DNA of 49,281 nt. Origin: Candidatus Tayloriibacteriota bacterium (GTDB taxonomy: Bacteria > Patescibacteriota > Minisyncoccia > Phycocordibacterales > PALSA-1337). The notes beneath the pieces were generated by a model. It was not told where the DNA came from. It saw only the letters and a program-made list of their open reading frames with translations, and did not search any database. The DNA lies in NCBI GenBank assembly GCA_028286665.1, contig JAQBRD010000013.1, positions 1 through 49,281 of the forward strand. Reading direction: 5' to 3'. Position numbers and translations under genes: made by a program. Numbering within the stretch: position 1 is the stretch's first letter; each line of letters starts with the position of its first letter. Below are positions 8,331-16,633 of the stretch, one piece after another.

Positions 8331-8930
8331 ATGATCAAGAAATTCGAAGAAAAAGTATTCACTATCCCTACACTGAAAGGCCTCACGCCGAAGTCTATCG
8401 GCGAGCACCTCAAGCTCTATGCCGGCTATGTGAAGCATGCCAATCTCATTCTCGAGAAGCTCGAGGAAATGAAAGCTGACTCGGAAAAGAACGCGTACGC
8501 GATGGGCGAAATCATGCGACGTTTCGGCTTCGAATTCAACGGCATGCGAAATCACGAGGTCTACTTCGCATCATTCGAGGGCGGCCCGAAACCGGTTCTC
8601 GGCACAAGCGCGCTCAAAGTAGCGATCGAGGCTGAATGGGGTTCATTCGACGGATGGCTCACAAGCTTCAAGGCGCTCGGCCTCACCCGAGGCATCGGCT
8701 GGGCAATGCTCTACTACGACCGATCATCGGGACGGCTCATCAATGCATGGATCGACGAGCAGCACCTCGGACAGCTCCAGAACTGCGCGCTCGTCCTCGG
8801 CCTCGACATGTGGGAACACTCATTCGTCGCTGACTATCAGCCATCGGGCAAGAAGCAGTATGTCGAAGACTTCTTCGCGAATCTCAACTGGGAGGTGATC
8901 GAGAAGAATTTCGCAGAGGCGACGAAATAA
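8331..8930 (+). CDS. Superoxide dismutase, Fe/Mn family
   Basis: A protein of 199 residues that converts superoxide to oxygen and hydrogen peroxide. All four metal ligands can be placed: His26 in G-E-H-L-K, His75 in R-N-H-E-V-Y-F, and Asp159 with His163 in L-D-M-W-E-H-S-F. The A-D-Y-Q-P segment after them is also typical. Iron or manganese cannot be told apart by eye. There is no signal peptide, so it is cytoplasmic. It stands alone between convergent neighbours and ends at a strong hairpin. No Shine-Dalgarno sequence is seen. Confidence 0.95.
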   Translation: MIKKFEEKVFTIPTLKGLTPKSIGEHLKLYAGYVKHANLILEKLEEMKADSEKNAYAMGEIMRRFGFEFNGMRNHEVYFASFEGGPKPVLGTSALKVAIEAEWGSFDGWLTSFKALGLTRGIGWAMLYYDRSSGRLINAWIDEQHLGQLQNCALVLGLDMWEHSFVADYQPSGKKQYVEDFFANLNWEVIEKNFAEATK

Positions 8931-8952
8931 CACCGGTTTCGATAAGTAAAAT

Positions 8953-8980
8953 AAAAACGCCACATTGTGGCGTTTTTCTT
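8953..8980. terminator. Bidirectional intrinsic terminator
   Basis: Perfect 11-bp stem AAAAACGCCAC-ATT-GTGGCGTTTTT with an A run on one side and a T run on the other. It lies between the SOD gene and the convergent SBP gene ending at 9005. Confidence 0.93.
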
Positions 8981-9004
8981 ATTTGAATACTGACTGATTA
9001 GAGA

Positions 9005-10129
9005 TTAGTCCACCTTTACAGGCATTCCCTTCACGAGCTTATATATGCTTTCCGATATCGGTGCCGCGCCGTTTGAACCCATCGATATTTCACCGGTGAT
9101 TCCTGCATAGGATCGAATTCCAAGAAGGCCTTCTTTTATTTTTCTTGCATCAACATTTCCGCTGATTGATGGGAGGATTTTCTGAGTGAGTATGTTAACT
9201 ACATCATATGCAGGATGCGTCGTCAGCGGCAGAATTGGAGATCGACCAACCGAAGCGATGAATTTATTATTGAATGACTTTGCGAGCACATTGTCCGGAC
9301 TCGCATCCCAATACGCAAAGAGTGTTCCTTCGGCGTATCCCTGCGCGGCTTTCTGAGCTCCAGGACTCGTGATAGTTCCTGTCGCAAGGAATGGAGCCTT
9401 GATACCGATATCGCGGGCCTCCTTCATAATGACACCTGTTTCATCGTGGCCAAGAAGAACAAGTGCGTTCGGATTTGCAGCCTTGATCTTCGAAAGCTGT
9501 GTCTTGAAATCCTTATCATCGTAATTGAATGATTCAACAGTTGTTTTTCCTCCCGCTGCTTCGTATGTCTTTCTGAAAGAATCGGTCACGAGCGACATGA
9601 ATATGTCCTTTGTCGAGTACATAACACCCGCAGAGAGCTTCTTTTCAACGATCAGACGCTGCGCGAGAGATTTACCGATCGATTCAGTTTCAGTAGCGAC
9701 GCAGAAAATATTGTTCGATGCATCTGCAAGCTGCGCATTGCAATCGAGCGGATCAACAACGATAACCCCATCCTTCTTTGCGAGATCTTTGATAGCGAAG
9801 ACTCCGCCATATGTCGCGACCAGGATGATTTTCACATGATCGCTGTCGACAAGCTTATGGTACGCTGAAACGGTGTTCTTTGTGAGGTACTGATCATCTT
9901 CGGAAACAAGCTTTATCGGACGACTAGACACGCTTCCCTTCATGTTCGCTTCATCGACAGCTATCTGGACAGCTTTGATCGCATCCATTCCAAGAACCGC
10001 AGAAGGACCAGTCAAGGGGCCGATATAGCCAATGACGATAGGCTCGACTACCACTATTCTGTTAGAATAGGCTATGCAGCCAACAACGACTATCAGAAGC
10101 ACCGCGAACAAAAAGATTATCTTTTTCAT
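9005..10129 (-). CDS. Branched-chain amino acid-type substrate-binding protein
   Basis: A protein of 374 residues with a signal segment K-K-I-I-F-L-F-A-V-L-L-I-V-V-V-G-C. The V-V-G-C could be a lipobox, which would make this a lipoprotein, unlike the other SBPs here. The mature part has I-V-I-G-Y-I-G-P-L-T-G-P-S-A-V-L-G-M-D-A and K-A-V-Q-I-A-V-D-E-A, the classic Leu/Ile/Val-binding start. An in-frame ATG at 10162 lies 4 nt after a TATACT box and could be a leaderless start; the ATG at 10129 fits the signal peptide better. Divergent to the TrmB gene at 10232. No transporter genes are nearby. Confidence 0.87.
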   Translation of the reverse strand: MKKIIFLFAVLLIVVVGCIAYSNRIVVVEPIVIGYIGPLTGPSAVLGMDAIKAVQIAVDEANMKGSVSSRPIKLVSEDDQYLTKNTVSAYHKLVDSDHVKIILVATYGGVFAIKDLAKKDGVIVVDPLDCNAQLADASNNIFCVATETESIGKSLAQRLIVEKKLSAGVMYSTKDIFMSLVTDSFRKTYEAAGGKTTVESFNYDDKDFKTQLSKIKAANPNALVLLGHDETGVIMKEARDIGIKAPFLATGTITSPGAQKAAQGYAEGTLFAYWDASPDNVLAKSFNNKFIASVGRSPILPLTTHPAYDVVNILTQKILPSISGNVDARKIKEGLLGIRSYAGITGEISMGSNGAAPISESIYKLVKGMPVKVD

Positions 10130-10162
10130 GATGTAGGTGATTAAATTGGTATTGACTTTCAT

Positions 10163-10231
10163 AAGAAGTATAGCATACTATATACATATCTGTCAACTAT
10201 ATTAGATGACAATTTATATTATCAAAAAACC
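10163..10231. promoter_or_regulatory. Intergenic promoter and candidate operator of a TrmB-SBP pair
   Basis: On the minus strand TTGACA (10196-10191), an 18-nt spacer and TATACT form a near-consensus promoter that ends 4 nt before the ATG at 10162. An inverted repeat TGTCA-N11-TGACA (10191-10211) covers its -35 box. The plus-strand TrmB gene has only an AT-rich TATATT/TATTAT region (10215-10222) about 10 nt before its ATG. Confidence 0.6.
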
Positions 10232-10990
10232 ATGCAAAATAAGCCTAAAATCAACATAATAGACTTGGGATTCTCAGAAAATGACGCTTTGGTTTATCAA
10301 GCGCTTATTCAGGACGGCCCCTCTCCTGCTGGCAATATCATCTCTAAAACCAAGCTGCATAGAAATGTCGTATACACATCACTTGATCATCTAATCGATA
10401 AGAAGCTTGTTTCGTCGAAAAAAAAGAACGCGAAGGCAATTTTCGAATCAATTTCACCGGATATCCTCGTGACAGAATTTAAAGAGAAACAGAAGGCAGC
10501 CGAAGACTTGCTCGAATATTATGCCGAAACAAGCAAGAACAAGGAGGTTCAGGAAATTTCGGTGCACGAGGGCAATGACGAGTATCTGCGGCTGCTCACG
10601 ACGCTGCTCGAATCGATGCCGAAAGGCAGCACAAAATATGTGCTCGGTACCGGCGGCGAAGATTTCATGAAATACACGATGCACCCGCTTTGGGAGCAAT
10701 ATCATAAGGCCGCGTCGAAAAATTCGATCAGAATACGCATGCTCGGTTATTCTTCGCAGAAAGCATCGATCGAGCCCGATACGAAGGAAATGAAGATGTA
10801 TGAAACAAAGTATATCGATTCTGCCAATCCGAATCCTGCAGGAATTCACATATATCCTGAAATCGATACGGTGCTCAACATCATTTACTCAAACAAATAT
10901 CTACCAGTGACCGCAATACGGATCAAAAACAAAGCGCTTACTGCTGGATATCTCAATCTATTCAACAACCTCTGGAATGGTGTGAAGTAA
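10232..10990 (+). CDS. TrmB-family transcriptional regulator
   Basis: A protein of 252 residues. The helix-turn-helix covers about residues 12-70 (L-G-F-S-E-N-D-A-L-V-Y-Q-A-L, then H-R-N-V-V-Y-T-S-L). A helix with E-K-Q-K-A-A-E-D-L-L follows, then an effector domain in which K-Y-V-L-G-T-G-G-E and N-N-L-W-N-G-V mark the start and end of the PLD-like fold. It is the regulator of the divergent SBP at 9005. Its 3' end overlaps the convergent comEC gene by 33 nt. No Shine-Dalgarno sequence is seen. Confidence 0.88.
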   Translation: MQNKPKINIIDLGFSENDALVYQALIQDGPSPAGNIISKTKLHRNVVYTSLDHLIDKKLVSSKKKNAKAIFESISPDILVTEFKEKQKAAEDLLEYYAETSKNKEVQEISVHEGNDEYLRLLTTLLESMPKGSTKYVLGTGGEDFMKYTMHPLWEQYHKAASKNSIRIRMLGYSSQKASIEPDTKEMKMYETKYIDSANPNPAGIHIYPEIDTVLNIIYSNKYLPVTAIRIKNKALTAGYLNLFNNLWNGVK

Positions 10991-12331
10991 AGCTCCCTCT
11001 TCGACTTCTTTCGGCTTCCTGAAATACAGATACAGACAGAAATAGCCGACATATGTCAGGCACATTGCCATGAATGAAAAAGATGTCACGGCAAAGACCG
11101 CGCCAGGCAAATGCGCAGCAGTCCGCACCGTCCACAGCTCATATGAAAGGAATGCGTGAGCTGGCACCGCAAATGCGACCGCGATCCAATGCCATGCAAA
11201 TCCGCCGAGACCGATAGCGGTGACGACGAACATGGTCGCTGGAATGATCGGCAAGACGACGATATTTACAAGAACTCCGATGATCGAGATCTGCCCCATG
11301 AGATAGAAGATGAAGGGCGACACGAGGATCTGGGTAGCCATCGTCGTCGCGATAAGCCCGCGGATTCCGAGGAGTTCCGGAATCTTCCAGCGTTCGAGCA
11401 GGCCTTCGATCGGCGATGCGAGGAGGATGAGCGCAAGCGTCGCGAGGAATGAGAGCTGAAAGGACGGATCGTAGATGAGGATGCTTGGATTCTGGAAAAG
11501 CATGAGATATGCGGCGATGCCGAGAGCTCTTCCTACCTGATATTTCCGATAGAGAAGTTCTCCGACAAGGGCAATCATTCCCATGAGGCATGAACGGACG
11601 ACGGTCGCTCCCCCGCCGACCAGAATACAGAACAGGATCATGCATATGCCGCCAGTGATGATCGCAGCTGATCGCGGCATGGATGAGAACGAGAGCACCC
11701 GGCGGATGGCCGCAGCGACGATGGTGATATTGAAGCCTGACAGCACGACGATATGAATGAGTCCGGCGCGGCGGAAATCATCGACGAGGTCTTTCCCAAG
11801 TGCGCTTTTTTCGCCGACGACAAGCCCGCCCGCGAGCGCAGCATGCGGCTCGCCGAGCACTGACGTGATATGCGAGAGAAATGCGCGCTTGATCCATATG
11901 AGCGAAGCCACGATGATACTTCCTTTGCCGTGCGAGATGACACGCACCGTAGGATTCTTCACCTGGTAGTAGATGTCGTCCTTCGACAGGAAATGCTCGT
12001 AGTCGAACGAACGGCCATTCGAACTTTCGATCGGCCGAGGTTTGAAAAGATTGCGGCCTGAGATTTCAATCTCATCGCCATATGCATATCGAGGATAGCG
12101 CGACGTCTGCACGAGCACTCTGATTTCATCTGAATTTGAAATAGCGACAGGAAAAGACTGCATCAGGCCTTTATCCTCTGGATCCGCGTCGATCACGCCT
12201 ATATACGCATTCTGGCGCGGCAGTCTCGGCGGCGAATGATGGAAGAATAGCCAGAAGCGCATTCCGAGCAGGAGGAGGGCGACGACAAATATGATCTTTT
12301 CTATTTTCTTTCGTCTTGATGCGATTTTCAC
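10958..12331 (-). CDS. comEC: ComEC/Rec2 DNA-uptake channel, lacking the beta-lactamase domain
   Basis: A protein of 457 residues with a GTG start. An N-terminal two-helix region and OB-like domain (about 15-140, Y-G-D-E-I-E-I-S-G) precede the competence core: L-A-G-G-L-V-V-G-E near 165, then A-G-L-I-H-I-V-V-L-S-G-F-N near 189. About eight further transmembrane segments follow. ComEC forms the inner-membrane pore for single-stranded DNA during natural transformation. The usual C-terminal metallo-beta-lactamase domain is absent; the protein ends in a short hydrophilic tail. The matching degenerate domain is a separate gene at 7179-8186. With the type IV pilus genes at 29.9-35.8 kb it suggests DNA uptake. 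Confidence 0.9.
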   Translation of the reverse strand: MKIASRRKKIEKIIFVVALLLLGMRFWLFFHHSPPRLPRQNAYIGVIDADPEDKGLMQSFPVAISNSDEIRVLVQTSRYPRYAYGDEIEISGRNLFKPRPIESSNGRSFDYEHFLSKDDIYYQVKNPTVRVISHGKGSIIVASLIWIKRAFLSHITSVLGEPHAALAGGLVVGEKSALGKDLVDDFRRAGLIHIVVLSGFNITIVAAAIRRVLSFSSMPRSAAIITGGICMILFCILVGGGATVVRSCLMGMIALVGELLYRKYQVGRALGIAAYLMLFQNPSILIYDPSFQLSFLATLALILLASPIEGLLERWKIPELLGIRGLIATTMATQILVSPFIFYLMGQISIIGVLVNIVVLPIIPATMFVVTAIGLGGFAWHWIAVAFAVPAHAFLSYELWTVRTAAHLPGAVFAVTSFSFMAMCLTYVGYFCLYLYFRKPKEVEEGALLHTIPEVVE

Positions 12332-12402
12332 CTCTGCATTCTACGCTTCGGGTATGAAATTTATTTCAAAGAAATATGAAATGTCCCGCTTTGCTTCAGC
12401 TA

Positions 12403-13155
12403 TCATTTACCGCTCCAGTGCACGATCCGCCGTTCAGCAAGAGCAAATATCGCATTGAGGACATAGCCGAGAACTCCAGTCAGGAATATGGCGGCGTACA
12501 TGCCAGGCAGATCATACGTGATCTGAAAATCGATTATCCTATGCCCGAGTCCGACATTGGTGCCGACGAACATTTCCGCGGCAATGATGATGAGCACGAT
12601 CCATGCTATTGCATTGCGGATTCCGACGAAGATCTGCGGCAGGCTTTCCCAAAATATAACCGATCGAAATATCTGAAGCCTGCTTGCGCCCATGATCTGC
12701 GCGGCGAGTATGCGGGATTTTTTGGAATGCATGACGCCATATGCGACATTGAAAATAATGACGACCGAAGAGCTGATTGCTGCGACGGCAATCTTCGACG
12801 CATCGCCGATGCCAAAGACGATCATGAAAAGCGGAAAGACTGCCAGAGGCGCGAGCGATCTGCAGAAATCAATGATGAATTCGAGGCTGCGATATGCCTT
12901 TTCGAATCCGCCAAGGAGAAGGCCGGCAGGCAGACCGATTCCAGCCGCTACAATAAAAGAGACGGAGATCCTGAACAGTGTCGCGAAGATATCGGGAAAG
13001 ATGCCGCCGTCTGAAAATATTTTCAGGAGCTTGCCGAATACGGCGACCGGGCTTGGCAGGAAAAATGCATTCACCAGATGGAAACCTGTGATGGCTGCCC
13101 ATATCAGCAGAAACAGTATCGGCCCGACGTATGCGTATTTTTTCATAGGCTTCAT
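12403..13155 (-). CDS. ABC transporter permease, NitT/TauT (SsuC) type
   Basis: A membrane protein of 250 residues with about six hydrophobic segments. The start F-F-L-P-S-P-V-A-V-F-G-K-L is typical of the SsuC/TauC family. The EAA loop that couples to the ATPase is A-A-Q-I-M-G-A-S-R-L-Q-I-F-R, about residues 150-163. This family carries nitrate, sulfonates, pyrimidine precursors and related small molecules. Its start overlaps the stop of the ATPase gene by 4 nt (ATGA), so the two are translationally coupled. It is the last gene of an SBP-ATPase-permease operon. Confidence 0.92.
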   Translation of the reverse strand: MKPMKKYAYVGPILFLLIWAAITGFHLVNAFFLPSPVAVFGKLLKIFSDGGIFPDIFATLFRISVSFIVAAGIGLPAGLLLGGFEKAYRSLEFIIDFCRSLAPLAVFPLFMIVFGIGDASKIAVAAISSSVVIIFNVAYGVMHSKKSRILAAQIMGASRLQIFRSVIFWESLPQIFVGIRNAIAWIVLIIIAAEMFVGTNVGLGHRIIDFQITYDLPGMYAAIFLTGVLGYVLNAIFALAERRIVHWSGK

Positions 13156-13901
13156 ATGGTTTCAGTTTTCAGGAATGCGTTCAGGACGGCATCCTTGGTC
13201 CGATGGAAAGCTTCTGATTTCAGCGTGTCGATGTTTCTCGGGAATGCGAGCGGATTATCGACAGACGCGATGACCTTCGCAGGCTTTGACCCGAAGACAA
13301 CGATGCGGTCGGACAGATGCACTGCTTCCTCAATGTTATGCGTGATGAGGACTATTGTCGGACGATATGCGAGAAAATAGGCCTGCAGATGCTTCCGAAG
13401 CTTCAGATTATTCCCGTAGTCGAGCGCCGAGAACGGTTCGTCGACAAACAGGAGCTTCGGCCGAGTGATAAGCGCTCTCAAAAAAGCGAGGATCTGCTGC
13501 TGGCCGCCGCTCAACTCATATGGATACCGCTCCCAATCGCAGTCGAATTCAAACAATTTCTGCAGCTCATCGATCCGCTGCGCGATGAATTCCCTGCTCT
13601 TCCCCTGAAATTCAAGCGGCAATGCGAGATTCTCGAAATTCGTCCGCCACGGCAAGAGCGAATCCCGATAGTTCTGGAAGATATAGCTGAATTCGCGATG
13701 ATCGAAGCCGTCGATAGTGAAAATTCCCCCATCATGCCGGACGATGCCTGCCAGGATATTGAGCAGCGTCGATTTCCCTGACCCATTCGGCCCGAATATG
13801 GATGTGATCTTGCCAGCTTCTATTTCAAGATTGAGGTTCCCATACAGCTCGCCCCCATTGAAGCTTTTTCTGATATCCCTGATCGAAATAAGGCTTTTCA
13901 T
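13152..13901 (-). CDS. ABC transporter ATP-binding protein, NitT/TauT (SsuB) type
   Basis: A protein of 249 residues with all nucleotide-binding motifs: Walker A G-P-N-G-S-G-K-S-T at 37-45, Q-loop Gln near 76, signature L-S-G-G-Q-Q-Q at 130-136, Walker B L-L-F-V-D-E-P at 150-156, and the switch His188. It powers the permease at 12403. It starts 29 nt after the SBP gene and overlaps the permease gene by 4 nt. It is the only ABC ATPase in the window. Confidence 0.95.
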   Translation of the reverse strand: MKSLISIRDIRKSFNGGELYGNLNLEIEAGKITSIFGPNGSGKSTLLNILAGIVRHDGGIFTIDGFDHREFSYIFQNYRDSLLPWRTNFENLALPLEFQGKSREFIAQRIDELQKLFEFDCDWERYPYELSGGQQQILAFLRALITRPKLLFVDEPFSALDYGNNLKLRKHLQAYFLAYRPTIVLITHNIEEAVHLSDRIVVFGSKPAKVIASVDNPLAFPRNIDTLKSEAFHRTKDAVLNAFLKTETI

Positions 13902-13930
13902 TTGGGTGCGAATTACCTTATACCAAATTC

Positions 13931-14929
13931 TTATTGGCGATACATGAGGTCAATGGCTCGCACCGGGTTTTCGATGACTTTATACTTCGCGAAGACATCG
14001 ATGAATTTCTGCACCGATGCGACATCGTTCGCATTCATATCAGCAGACATCTTGTACGTTGGAAGATTCACTGACTTCGAAAGCTCAATCGTAAGCGCGG
14101 TATGCCCGACCAGATGCGGCCGGGCTGCTGCAATATCCGCGTCGAGTTCCTTCGTTGCCCTATCGAAGACAGCAAGGACTTTTTCGAATGCTGCGGGATC
14201 TTTTTTCATGAATGAAACTGAAACATCTCCTACGCCAGCGTAGAAAGGGTTCGAGATGTACCGAAGATTCGGAGATATGACGAGATCCCGCGATGCGCCG
14301 AGAGATTTCGCGATAGTGAGTACCGGCTCAACCGCGAGAAGAGCATCTACTTGCTTCGTTGCCAATGCCTGAGCTTGAAGCGGAACAGCGAGCTCGACGA
14401 GCGTCACATCCCTATTGATATCGAGGCCGTTCATGTCGAACATATTCCGCGCGATCGTCCTCCACTGGATTCCCGGCAACAAGCCGATTTTCTTGCCCTT
14501 GAGTTCGGCAATCGTTTTCACCTGGCTATCTTTCTGAACAATGAGCGCTTCTGCGATATGTGCATCGTCTCCTCCCTGCACCGCGAATATCTTGAGCGAG
14601 CCTGGCTTTTTGCCTTCAGCGACAGCAGTGATTCCGGTAGCAGCAGCCATGGCCACATCGATTTGACCGGAAAGAAGCGCGTCGATGATCTGATTCGGCG
14701 CTTCGAATTTGGTAACCTCGGCGTCGATTCCAGCGTCTTTGAAATAACCCTTGTCAATCGCAACATAGAGCGGCAATGCATGAACGACCGGCAGGTAGCC
14801 GATTCGGACCCTGATAAGAGCATTGCCCTGCGATGCTGGCGAAACTTTCCTATTCGAAAAGCCGATTACTACTGCAAGAATCAAGACAAGAACGCCAATG
14901 CTGAGCCATATTTTGTGGGTGTTTTTCAT
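13931..14929 (-). CDS. ABC transporter substrate-binding protein, NMT1/SsuA type
   Basis: A protein of 332 residues with a signal anchor at 7-25 (W-L-S-I-G-V-L-V-L-I-L-A-V-V-I-G-F). The mature start I-R-V-R-I-G-Y-L-P-V-V-H-A-L-P-L-Y-V-A and the segment L-L-S-G-Q-I-D-V-A-M-A-A-A-T-G-I are typical of type II binding proteins for sulfonates, nitrate or thiamine precursors. I-A-E-L-K-G-K-K-I-G-L-L-P-G is the usual hinge strand. An upstream in-frame ATG at 14956 would place extra residues before the signal segment, so 14929 was chosen. First gene of a complete transporter operon, divergent to the TrmB gene at 15068. Confidence 0.92.
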   Translation of the reverse strand: MKNTHKIWLSIGVLVLILAVVIGFSNRKVSPASQGNALIRVRIGYLPVVHALPLYVAIDKGYFKDAGIDAEVTKFEAPNQIIDALLSGQIDVAMAAATGITAVAEGKKPGSLKIFAVQGGDDAHIAEALIVQKDSQVKTIAELKGKKIGLLPGIQWRTIARNMFDMNGLDINRDVTLVELAVPLQAQALATKQVDALLAVEPVLTIAKSLGASRDLVISPNLRYISNPFYAGVGDVSVSFMKKDPAAFEKVLAVFDRATKELDADIAAARPHLVGHTALTIELSKSVNLPTYKMSADMNANDVASVQKFIDVFAKYKVIENPVRAIDLMYRQ

Positions 14930-15067
14930 ACTTTCGAATGTTAGCTGATTCAGCAATCATGGCCCATATTGGTGAATCTGTCATATATGTCGACGAATGC
15001 ATGATAATTGACTGATGTATACTTATTATGTATTGTTATACTGTTGTCGGAATTTCCGACATCTTTT
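14930..15067. promoter_or_regulatory. Intergenic region with a 17-bp palindrome before a TrmB gene
   Basis: A perfect palindrome TGTCGGAA-T-TTCCGACA at 15045-15061 ends 6 nt before the TrmB ATG. It directly follows a TATACT box (15037-15042), so it would cover the transcription start. This is the right place for an autoregulatory operator. The string TATACTGTTGTCG is nearly repeated before the TrmB gene at 20830. Confidence 0.65.
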
Positions 15068-15814
15068 ATGAAAAAGAATCATCTTACCGGAATACTGCTT
15101 GAATTAGGCCTCGACGAACATGAATCTATGGTCTATTTCGCCCTGCTTTCGCTTGGGCCGACGACTATTCTGAAAATCGCACAAACTACAGAAATCAAAA
15201 GAACGACGGTATATTCAGTCATCACTTCCCTGAAACAGAAGGGCCTCGTGAATATCCAGGTCACCGGCTTCAAGAAGAAATTCGTCGCGGAAGATCCCGC
15301 GAAACTCGAATCGATGCTCGAGACGAAAAGGTCACGCCTGAAGGAACTCCTGCCGGAATTCTCCGCGCTCTACAATCTCCAGGGCGGCGAAAGCTTCATC
15401 AAATTCTATGAGGGGCTTGAGGCTGTGAAGAATGTCTATGAAGGCCTCATCCGAGACATCCGCCCAGGCGAAGATTACATCGTCATCGGAAATCAGGACC
15501 AGTGGATAACGCTCGATGAGCATTATTTCAAAGATTTCCTTTTTCGGCGCGCAAAGCTGCCGATAAAGATCCGCATGCTCTTCCAAGATACGCCGCTCGC
15601 GCATAAATGGAAAAACGAGCAGCGCAATTTCAATTCGATCATAAAAATCCTGCCGAAGAATACGGCCTTGAAAACAAATCTCGTGATCACGCCGCAGCGA
15701 GTGCTCATCCATCAGCTCACTGAGCCGATCCTAGGAATAGTTATCGAAAATAAGAGCGTCATCCAGATGCACCGGGAGATGTACGAGATCATCTGGAAGT
15801 CGCTGAAGGACTAG
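15068..15814 (+). CDS. TrmB-family transcriptional regulator
   Basis: A protein of 248 residues. The winged helix-turn-helix covers residues 8-70 (L-G-L-D-E-H-E-S-M-V-Y-F-A-L-L; K-R-T-T-V-Y-S-V-I). The effector domain starts near F-I-K-F-Y-E-G-L and ends M-Y-E-I-I-W-K-S-L. It is closest to the regulator at 20830: both have K-N/H-V-Y, P-G-E/D-x-Y-x-V-I and M/K-L-L/F-F-Q-D. The frame is open upstream to 15008, but that stretch runs through the palindromic operator, so the ATG at 15068 was chosen. It probably controls the divergent ABC operon. Confidence 0.9.
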   Translation: MKKNHLTGILLELGLDEHESMVYFALLSLGPTTILKIAQTTEIKRTTVYSVITSLKQKGLVNIQVTGFKKKFVAEDPAKLESMLETKRSRLKELLPEFSALYNLQGGESFIKFYEGLEAVKNVYEGLIRDIRPGEDYIVIGNQDQWITLDEHYFKDFLFRRAKLPIKIRMLFQDTPLAHKWKNEQRNFNSIIKILPKNTALKTNLVITPQRVLIHQLTEPILGIVIENKSVIQMHREMYEIIWKSLKD

Positions 15815-15821
15815 AGTGGAC

Positions 15822-16616
15822 CTATTTGGACTTCGACCCGAATTCCGCAGCAATCGCCCGCTCCTCTCCTGGAGAAAGTGCCTTCTTGAATCGCGCGCGC
15901 TTTCCTTTCACTCGAGCTTCGCATTCGGCCCAAGAGTAATGGACCATGACCTTTCCATCGACTTCGCTCACATAGGAATAGGCCTTTGCTTTCGAACGGC
16001 TGTTCTTTTCGCTTTTTTCTGCAGATTTTTTCTTGGTGGCTTCGGTGTCGATAGAGATGTCGAGAATATTTGAAACGAGATAGTCTGCAAAGGTGCCTCG
16101 ATAGAGTGACGGCTTGAGCGACGGGTCATTTTTCAAAATACTATCTGCGAAACCCGTCGCGATCTCATCGCAGCGTTCATTGCCGGCGATGCCGACGTGG
16201 CCGCCGACATATTTCCAAGAGATGCGCGCGCCGGTCGCTCGTTCAGCTGCAGCAACCGCGCTCATGAGCGCTTCCCAGAGGTCGCGATTCTGGACCTCTT
16301 CCTTTGCTGCGGTAATCCAGCCCTTCGCCTGCCAGCCTTTCACCCACTTCGTGATGCCATTGATGAGGTATGAGGAGTCGGTGTGGATGGCGATCTCTGA
16401 AGCATCTTTCGCTTTTAATTCTCGGCCAATATGCGCGAGAGCTTCAGCTGCAGCCATGATCTCCATGCGGTTGTTCGTCGTGCGTGTCTCGCCGCCGCCG
16501 AGTTCGATCACCTGAGAATCAGCCGCTGAAACAGCGCCAGCGACTATGACCGATCCCCAACCGCCAGGGCCAGGATTTCCGCGAGACGATCCATCAGTGA
16601 ATACGGTTATTTTCAT
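15822..16616 (-). CDS. rnhA: Ribonuclease HI with a C-terminal hybrid-binding-like domain
   Basis: A protein of 264 residues that cleaves RNA in RNA-DNA hybrids. The catalytic residues are Asp8 (F-T-D-G-S), Glu52 (N-N-R-M-E), Asp80 (H-T-D-S-S) and Asp150, with His140 nearby. After a Lys-rich linker (about 196-212) a small domain contains Y-S-W-A-E-C-E-A-R-V-K-G and A-R-F-K-K-A-L-S. It resembles the hybrid-binding (viroplasmin-like) domain that eukaryotic RNase H1 carries at the N-terminus; here it is C-terminal. The -10 box TACAAT lies 6 nt before the ATG, suggesting a leaderless mRNA. Convergent with the TrmB gene, 7 nt apart. Confidence 0.93.
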   Translation of the reverse strand: MKITVFTDGSSRGNPGPGGWGSVIVAGAVSAADSQVIELGGGETRTTNNRMEIMAAAEALAHIGRELKAKDASEIAIHTDSSYLINGITKWVKGWQAKGWITAAKEEVQNRDLWEALMSAVAAAERATGARISWKYVGGHVGIAGNERCDEIATGFADSILKNDPSLKPSLYRGTFADYLVSNILDISIDTEATKKKSAEKSEKNSRSKAKAYSYVSEVDGKVMVHYSWAECEARVKGKRARFKKALSPGEERAIAAEFGSKSK

Positions 16617-16633
16617 GGAGTGATTGTATCAGA

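Noticed and set aside
8187-8555. N-terminal extension of the beta-lactamase-like protein to 8555
   Set aside because: It overlaps the SOD start and promoter region, has no domain, and the membrane anchor fits a start at 8186.
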